Source of the DNA: Ailurus styani
Taxonomy: Eukaryota > Chordata > Mammalia > Carnivora > Ailuridae
Assembly: GCA_002007465.1 (NCBI GenBank)
Contig: LNAC01000348.1
Coordinates: forward strand, 834,853 to 898,852
DNA: 64,000 nt
Reading direction: 5' to 3'
In this document: positions 57,553 through 64,000 of the stretch, one piece after another
Numbering within the stretch: the first letter of the stretch is position 1
How the letters are laid out: every line of letters starts with the position of its first letter
Program-made: the position numbers and the translations under genes
Notes under the pieces: model-generated
Told to the model about the DNA's origin: nothing
Database searches by the model: none
The model's input: only the letters and a program-made list of their open reading frames with translations

Positions 57553-58800
57553 TTTAAAACGTTTATTTAAATTCCAGTATAGAGGCGCCTGGGTGCCTCA
57601 GTCAATTGTCTGCCTTCTGCTCAGGTGGTCCTGGGATCCAGCCCCTCATCAGGCTTCCTGCTCAGCAGGGAGCCTGCTTGTGCACTCTCTGGCCTGTTTT
57701 TGCATGTCTCTCTCTCTCAAATAAATAAATAAAATCTTTTAAAAAAGACATTCCAGTATAATTAATGCACAGTATTATGTTAGTTTCAGGTGTGCAATAT
57801 AGTGATTTGACAATTCCATACATTGCTTACCCATACAAGGGTAAGCGTACTCTTGATCCCCCCTTCACCTGTTTCCTCCATCCCTCCATGGACCTCCCTT
57901 CTGGTAATCAACCGTCAGACCATTGTTCTCTGTAGTTAAGAACCTGTCTTCTGGTTTGTCTCTTTTTTCTATATTCATTTCTTTCTTAAATTCCACATGT
58001 GAGTGAAATCATTTGGTATCTCTCTTTCTCTGGTGACTTATTTCTTTTTTTTTTTTTTTCTGGTGACTTATTTCAATTAGCGTTATGCTCTCTAGCTCCA
58101 TCCATGTTGTTGCAAATGGCAAGATTTCATTCTTTTAATGGACGAGTAATATTCCATTGTATTTATACTGCATCTTCTTTAACCATTTATCTATCAATGG
58201 ACACTTGAGTTACTTTCATATTTTGCCTATTGTAAATAACACTGCAGTAATCATAGGGGTGCATATATCTTTTCAAGTTAGTGTTTTCATACTCTCTGGG
58301 TAAATACCCAGTGGTGGAATTACTGGATCTTATGGTAATTCTGTTTAATTTTTTTTGAGGAAACTCCATACTGTTTTCCACAGTGGCTGCATCAGTTTGC
58401 ATTCCCCCCAACAGTAAACGAGTATTCCTTTTTCTCCACACCCTCAGCACTCCTCGTTTCCTGTGGTTTTGATTTTAGCCATTCTGACAGATGTGAGGTG
58501 ATATCTCGTTCTGATTGATTTGCATTTCCCTAATGATTAGTGAGGTTGAGCATCTTTTCATGTGCCTATTGGCCATCTGTATGTCTTTGGAGAGATGCCT
58601 CTTCATGTCTTCTCACCATTTTTAAGTGGATTATCTGGGGGTTTTTTTTTTGGTGTTGAGTTGTATGAGTTCTTTATATATTTTAGATACTAACCCCTTA
58701 TATATGATTTGTAAGGATATTCTCCTACTCAGTAGGTTATCTTTTCGTTTTGTTGATTGTTTGCTGTGTAGAAGCTTTTTATTTTGATGTAGTCCTGACA
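57553..58800 (-). mobile_element. L1 3' region, antisense, 5'-truncated
   Basis: Reverse-complemented L1 3' end (AATTCCAGTATA..ATTAATGCACAGTATTATG, TTAGTTTCAGGTGTGCAATA, and the GATTTGCATTTCCCTAATGA region). It is interrupted by a SINE at 57582-57749 and by a poly(T)-only insertion at 58045-58059. Confidence 0.85.
57582..57749 (+). mobile_element. CAN SINE inside L1
   Basis: GAGGCGCCTGGGTGCCTCAG head and AATAAATAAATAAAATC tail. The duplication ATTCCAGTATA is at 57571-57581 and 57750-57760. Confidence 0.95.
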
Positions 58801-59751
58801 CTCCTTTTTTTTTTTTGATGACGTGTCCCCTGAGCAATTTTCTCAGCCACAGAAAGAGTGCTTTCCTGGAGAGAATATGCTCAGTGTTTTCCATGTCTGC
58901 CTTCATGACCACAGGGTAGGACTGCACTGATGATGCCAATGCCACATATTGCTTATTTGTGTGTCACTGGTATTTTCACTATGAATGAAGATACTAGCCT
59001 TCTGGTGCCTGCCTCAGGCATGTGTCTTTGGTTAGTTCCAGTCTCTTTGGGCCTCATAGTCATTGGGGACAAAGAGCAACAATAATAAAAGCCACATCTG
59101 CCCTCAGACAGGGGCAGATGCTTCCTGATATATGTACATTCTCCCAACTTCACCTTGCAAGAGGTGCTGCTAACTTCAACTTGGTAACATTAACAAATCC
59201 TGTAATAGGACAAAAACCAGTGTGCGTCTGTTACTGCCAAATCACTTGTATGTTTTTTATTCTTATGCAGCTTTTTTTTTTTTTTTTTTTTTTTAAGTAA
59301 ACTCATGGGAGGCACGGTTTGTTTTCAGGAGAGCACATGATGGGAAGGAAGGGAACAGTGTTGGACTAGTAGCAGCACACCAGTTGGTGTACTCTGGTGT
59401 CCCAGCCGCTGCATCATACCACACTGCTCCTCTGACTGCCTCTAGCCTTACTTTAGAAAACACCGTACCCTCTTAAACCAGAAAATAACAGAGTAGATAT
59501 TAAATACTGTAGCTACTGTAGATCTGTAGATACTGTATTAAATGTGTGCAGCATGCCAGGCTCTGAGCTGAGAGCTTTACACATCTTGGAATAGCTTCTC
59601 TCCAGGAGTAGGTATTAACCAGAAAGATGTCGAGGTAACATGGCCAGGAAATGTTGGGATGGAACCAAGAGCCATCTTCCAAAAACCATGCTTTTAACAA
59701 CTGTTAAACTGCCTAGTGATTAAGAACACTCTGTACTAACTGTGTAATTTT

Positions 59752-60283
59752 GTTTTAATTTAAATCAGTTTAGTTCACATATACTGTATTACTAGTTTCA
59801 GGGGTAGAATTTAGTGGTAGAACCCAGTGTTCATTCCATCAAGTGCCCTCCTTAATGCCCTTCACCCAGTTACCCTATCCCTCCAGCAGTCCTCAGTTTG
59901 GTTTCCTATAGTTGAGAGTGTCTTACGGTTTGCCTCTCTATTTTTATCTTCTGTTTTTCTTTCCCTTCCTCTGTGTTCATCTGTTTTGCTTAAATTCCAC
60001 ATGAGTGAATTCATAAGGTATTTGTCTTTCTCTGACTTATTTCACTTAATACATTCTAGTTCATCCACAAATGGCAAGATTTCATTCTTTTTGATGACTA
60101 GGTAATATTCCTGTGTGTGTATTTAAGTATCCATTCATCTATCAATGACATCTGGGCTCTTTCCGTATTTTGGCAATTGTGGACATTGCTGCTGTAAAGA
60201 TTGGGGTGCAGGTGTCCCTTCAAATCACTGTTTTTGTATCCTATGGATAAATGCCTAGTAGTGCAGTTGCTGGATAGAACTAC
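59752..60283 (-). mobile_element. L1 3' fragment, antisense, with target duplication
   Basis: A 532-bp reverse-complemented L1 3' end (TTTAGTTCACATATACTGTA, TTTCATTCTTTTTGATGACT). It is flanked by 17-bp repeats at 59735-59751 and 60284-60300 ending CTGTGTAATTTT (two mismatches), so it is a single 5'-truncated insertion. Confidence 0.9.
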
Positions 60284-60780
60284 CCTAGCTGTGTAATTTT
60301 AACTCTTCACGCCAGGTTAGAGATTAGGTCTCAAACTAAGAATTACGGGTTACTGAATTCCTATGCCACTAATGAAAGACGCTAAAAGAAGCAGGTTAAG
60401 TGGTAAAAATTAAAAGAGGGTTATCACCTGGCTTTCTTGGGACATTATGTTCTTATTGGTTTAATGAATATATAATGCCATGGTGGAAAGTCTAGCACTC
60501 AGTCTTCCTTGGCCATTGCCTGACTGGCAAAGTCAACCTTTACTGTCACTTTAATATGTCTAAAGCATTATGTGTTCACTAGAGAAAAATCAGAAAATAG
60601 AAGCCAAAAAAGGAATAAAACAAAAAACTCTCACAATCCTATTTATTTAAAAATAACTATTTTAATATCCTAGTTTATATGCTTTTAAACCCTATTCTCT
60701 GTGTATTTGGGCATGCGTGTATGTATAAATTTTTAGTGGGATCACAGAATATGTATGGTTTTGTACATGCTTTTTTCTTT

Positions 60781-61670
60781 TATTTTTTAAAGATTATATT
60801 TATTTACTTAGAGCACCAGAGTGAGCCTGAGCAAGGGGAGGGAGAGAAAGAATCCCAAGTAGACTCTGGGCTGAGCATGGAGCCCAGTGTAGGGCTTTAT
60901 CCCATGACCCTGAGATCATGACCTTGATGAAGTTTTAGAAAATAAGTGAGGTAGGGCGAGGTCCAGAGCCGATGACCAAGAAAGAATTCTTGAGACATCT
61001 TTGGTACAAAATGGTGGTTTATCAAAGCACCCGGAGGGGACCCGTGGGTACAAAGAGCTGCTGCACTGGGGTTGTGAGGGGTGACTTATTGTATACTGTG
61101 GGGTCGGGGGAGGTAAGGAAAAAGGGAGGGTTTGAATGAACTTTCATATGCTAAAGAGGACCTACGAGGTAGCTGAGGCCTTGCTATTGTCAAGTTAAGG
61201 TTGTTTTTCCTTTTAGTAAGGCATTCACAGTAAAATAGTTGGGAACTTCCGGGAGGAATGTCATACTCCTGCTATCACAAGTCCTTATCAATGAGCTTTA
61301 GGTTGAGAAGACTTTGTTTACATTTCCCTTTGCCTCAGCCTCCCTCAATTTTATGGAGGAGAGGATGACGTGAGGGCTTCAGGAACAGAGTTATGGGTCT
61401 TTGGAAGTTAGGCTATTGATAAGAAAGCCTCTTCCTTGTAAGTCACTAGGACATTTGTAAACCGACATTTGTAAACTTGTGCTCTCTACAAGTTAACTAT
61501 TTGTTTTTCCTTTAGGGCAGCCAGGACTGCCTGAGGAATGTTACATATATCCCATGGAGGGAGGGGAGTTGCGGGGTGTCAGCTTCTGCTTTGTCCTCAG
61601 CTTGCCTTCTGTTCCCTCATCAACCTGAGCCATAAGCAAGAGTCGACCGACTGAGCCACTCAGGTGCCCC
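60781..61670 (-). mobile_element. CAN SINE, minus orientation, split by a solo LTR
   Basis: The SINE body runs 60781-60924 (ending CTGAGATCATGACCT) and resumes at 61623 (ACCTGAGCC) to 61670 (CACTCAGGTGCCCC). The outer flanks are ATGCTTTTTTCTTTT-like on both sides. Confidence 0.9.
60925..61622 (-). mobile_element. Solo retroviral LTR, class I (gammaretrovirus-like)
   Basis: A 698-bp element starts TGATGA and ends TCATCA. It is bounded by the 4-bp target duplication ACCT (60921-60924 and 61623-61626) inside a SINE. Read on the minus strand it has an LTR layout: a promoter-like AT-rich box near 61095, then a GATAAA-type signal near 61020-61025 and a TCAAGAATTCTTTCTTGG stretch typical of R-U5 in class I endogenous retroviruses. 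No internal gag, pol or env remains, so it arose by LTR recombination. Confidence 0.85.
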
Positions 61671-61929
61671 TTGCTTTTTTTCTTTTGATATATTGTCAAC
61701 ATATCTGTGTATCAATTTTTCAGACATGACTTTTCTGAATTTCAAGTTCCCCAGCTGTATAAACACAAGTAGTTGTTAGGCTCAAATAGGGTAAAAGCAC
61801 ATTGTAAGACTTTATTACAAATGGAGGTGATTTGTTTTAATTTTCTTGTGCTAAATTCATCCTTTTTGTCAAATACTTTATTCAGATACAGAACCCTTAC
61901 CACGTTAAATTAGCAAATCAGTAAATTTT

Positions 61930-62029
61930 TTTTTTTTAAAGTAACCTCTACTCCCAGGGTCGGGCTCAAACTCATGACCCCAGGATCTAGAGTCACATGT
62001 TTCACCAACTGAGCCAGCGAGGCACCCTC
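61930..62029 (-). mobile_element. Old short CAN SINE, minus orientation
   Basis: T-run, AAAGTAACCTCTACTCCCAG, then GGGCTCAAACTCATGACCCC (inverted B-box region) and GAGCCAGCGAGGCACCC. GTAAATT flanks both sides. Confidence 0.8.
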
Positions 62030-62130
62030 GTAAATTAGTAATTTTTGAAATGACTGTGTCCCTGCATTCTTTTTGTTTGTTTGTTTTTGGTTTTTGTTTT
62101 GGTCCCTGCGTCCTTTAAGACTGGCAGTCT

Positions 62131-62313
62131 GGGGGCGCCTGGGTGGCTCAGATGGTTAAACCTCTGCCTTCAGCTCAGGTCATGATCCCCGGGTCCTGGG
62201 ATCAAGCCCTGCATCAGGTTCCCTGCTCAGTGGGGAGCCTGCTTCTCCTCCCTCTGCCTGCCTTTCTGCTTACTTGTGCTCTCTCTCAAATAAATAAATA
62301 AAATCTTAAAAAA
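62131..62313 (+). mobile_element. CAN SINE
   Basis: GGGGGCGCCTGGGTGGCTCA head and AATAAATAAATAAAATC tail. The duplication AAGACTGGCAGTCT is at 62117-62130 and again at 62314-62327 with one change. Confidence 0.95.
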
Positions 62314-63078
62314 AAGACTGGCGGTCTATATGTTTAGGCTGCAGTGCCTGTCACATTTCCTGGCCCATAGTAGTGCTCCTTAATCACTGGAACTAATATT
62401 TGTCACTACCACCTCCGAATCTTTTAGTAGGTAGTCTTCTGTTCTTGATCTCTGATAATCTCAAAACATGCCACTGAGCTTGCTTCTGTTTTAATGTTAC
62501 TGGTCAAGAAGTAGCATTTCCACGTCCGTTTGGGAACAATAACTTAAAATAGGTAGTGTTCATGTATAAATGTAAATTCATTCTTCATTGAAATCTTCCT
62601 TTTCACCATCTGGTCTGATGCTTGGGGGAGCTTGATCACTCTTTGTTTTCAACTGGTTTAAGAATGTAAAAGAATGTAAATAGCACTAATCTTTACTATT
62701 CTCTGACCAATCTTCTTTAAGGAGAAGGAAATTGTTTGAAAACTACCTTTTCAGGTCTGGAAAGCTAGACAGGAATATGGAAACTAGGCTCTGGAGAAAA
62801 GGACAGATTACAGATGTGGTTTTTTTCTTATATTTTCTGTAATGACAAATATTGCTTTTGTAGTAAGAAATTTTTTTATTATCTTTCTAAAGTTTGCAAT
62901 CTACCTACAAAGGGACAATTAAAAGATAAAGATTATATTATGAATTTTTTATGACTTCATATTACGTGTGAATAATTATATTATGAATTCTATGACTTAT
63001 GAATGTTTTTATTTATCTGGCATTATAAACATTTTTCATGAATATTCTTACACGTTTCTTAATACTTTTATTTTACAG

Positions 63079-63143
63079 ATGCCCTATTTTAATCTTGTGA
63101 AGAGTTTAATATCTGCTTGTCCAAATAGGTATAGTATGTCACG
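63079..63143 (+). CDS. PDSS1: PDSS1 exon 2
   Basis: A 65-bp exon with acceptor TTTTATTTTACAG and donor CACG|GTAAGT. It encodes MPYFNLVKSLISACPNRYSM then S and a split Arg codon, matching human PDSS1 (IPYINLVKHLTSACPNV) as I recall it. The leading Met is internal (human has Ile there), so it is not a start codon. This is the end of the mitochondrial presequence region, before the trans-prenyltransferase fold. Confidence 0.92.
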
Positions 63144-63717
63144 GTAAGTTTATGATCTGTTACAACTGCTAAAATTATTAGCCATATTGACAGAAAATTT
63201 CTGTTGTGAATTGTGCTGGGCTAGTCCAGCAAATTGAGTATTTTGGTTAACTAAGTCACACAGTATCTGCTCTGTGTGACCTCTGCCTTCCCAAAAAATG
63301 GGAATGTAATAAAATTTAAACCCAGAACACTGTAAACCAGTTTCATCTTTGATTTTGTGGGTTCTCAAGGACCTGGGTATAAAAATAAACTATTGCTGAG
63401 CTTTGTATTGTTGAGCAAGAACAGAATTCTGTGTGTTTTTCTAAATTATAATGACCAGGGGCGCCTGGGTGGCTCAGTAGGTTAAGCCTCTTGCTTTCAG
63501 CTCAGGTCATGATCTCAGGGTCCTGGGGTCCAGGCCTGCATCAGGCTCTCTGCTCAGCGGGGAGCTTGCTTCCCCCTCTCTCTCTGCCTATCTCTCTGCC
63601 TACTTGTGATCTCTCTCTCTGTCAAATAAATTAAAAAAAAAATAGAAAAAAAAAACAAAAACGACATGATCTCACTTACTAAAGCTCACAACGTGGTGTG
63701 GTTTGGGCTTGTCTCAG
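63144..63717 (+). other. PDSS1: PDSS1 intron 2
   Basis: A 574-bp intron occupied for about 200 bp by a SINE (63458-63660), which leaves about 57 bp between it and the exon 3 acceptor. Confidence 0.85.
63458..63660 (+). mobile_element. CAN SINE
   Basis: GGGGCGCCTGGGTGGCTCAG head, CTCTCTGCCTACTTGTGATC region and an A-rich tail. No clear target duplication. Confidence 0.9.
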
Positions 63718-63838
63718 GTGCCATCACATGACGTCGGCGGCGTGCTGTTGTAGCAGAACGCGGAGTGGGGAGAAGTACACCGACCCCTTCAAACTCGGCT
63801 GGAGAGACTTGAACGGTCTGTATGAGGACATTAGAAAG
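63718..63838 (+). CDS. PDSS1: PDSS1 exon 3
   Basis: A 121-bp exon, acceptor GTCTCAG, donor AAAG|GTAAAC. After the split Arg it encodes CHHMTSAACCCSRTR, then the highly conserved SGEKYTDPFKLGWRDLNGLY and EDIRK, which matches human PDSS1 except Asn for Lys in DLKGLY. The segment before SGEKY is Cys-rich and a few residues longer than I recall in human. The catalytic DDxxD motifs are in later exons outside the window. Confidence 0.95.
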
Positions 63839-64000
63839 GTAAACCAGCTGGCTTTGAATGGGCTGGGAAGTCATGTCGGTTTCTGAGAATTGTGAACAGA
63901 CAAGGCAGGTTTTCAGATCCGTGCAGTGCTGTTGCAAACTTGCTTCACAGGTGTGCAGGGTCCCCTGTTTAACTGAGCAGCAAGGGGGGCGGTAGTGTGG
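63839..64000 (+). other. PDSS1: PDSS1 intron 3 (partial)
   Basis: The first 162 bp of the next intron; no feature seen. The gene continues beyond the window. Confidence 0.85.

Larger units (their letters stand above)
56358..63078 (+). other. PDSS1: PDSS1 intron 1
   Basis: About 6.7 kb after the gap. It begins in the CpG island and then carries a SINE in an antisense L1, a second truncated antisense L1, a solo LTR inside a SINE, and further SINEs. 60300-60760 and 62330-63070 show nothing recognisable. Confidence 0.8.

Overview
The window is nuclear DNA from a carnivoran mammal. About fifty copies of the tRNA-Lys-derived CAN SINE (head like GGGGCGCCTGGGTGGCTCAG, (TC)n-rich end, AATAAA-rich tail) lie on both strands, with L1 fragments of several ages and one solo retroviral LTR. 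The predominance of the 'gggttaaagcctctgcc' SINE subtype suggests a caniform, probably a mustelid; this is an inference from recalled repeat patterns.

Three multi-exon genes are present. (1) 1-6565, + strand: the 3' end of APBB1IP (RIAM), with two coding exons (3270-3373 and 5721-6230), a stop codon and a polyadenylation signal. (2) 21345-55671, - strand: a complete SelO/YdiU-family protein AMP-transferase paralogue. I assembled 19 coding exons by hand. All have GT-AG introns and joining phases, and together they give an uninterrupted 565-residue protein with every catalytic residue I could place. (3) 56086 to the right end, + strand: the 5' part of PDSS1, the catalytic subunit of decaprenyl diphosphate synthase for ubiquinone side-chain synthesis. 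Three exons are visible, and exon 1 runs into a 240-base assembly gap.

The SelO-like gene and PDSS1 are head to head, with 414 bp between their start codons inside one CpG-rich block, so they probably share a bidirectional promoter. The order APBB1IP - PDSS1 matches human 10p12.1 as I recall it.

6566-21100 is intergenic and repeat-rich, with a large antisense L1 cluster at about 10.8-16.2 kb. Introns are packed with SINEs.

The most interesting content is the SelO paralogue. It has Cys rather than selenocysteine at the third residue from its end. The activation-loop Cys used for redox control in bacterial SelO is Pro here. Its first exon encodes a hydrophobic, signal-peptide-like start rather than an obvious mitochondrial presequence. 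The assembly also contains single-N junctions flanked by duplicated sequence, which look like haplotype or contig joins; one of them exposes a SINE presence/absence difference.
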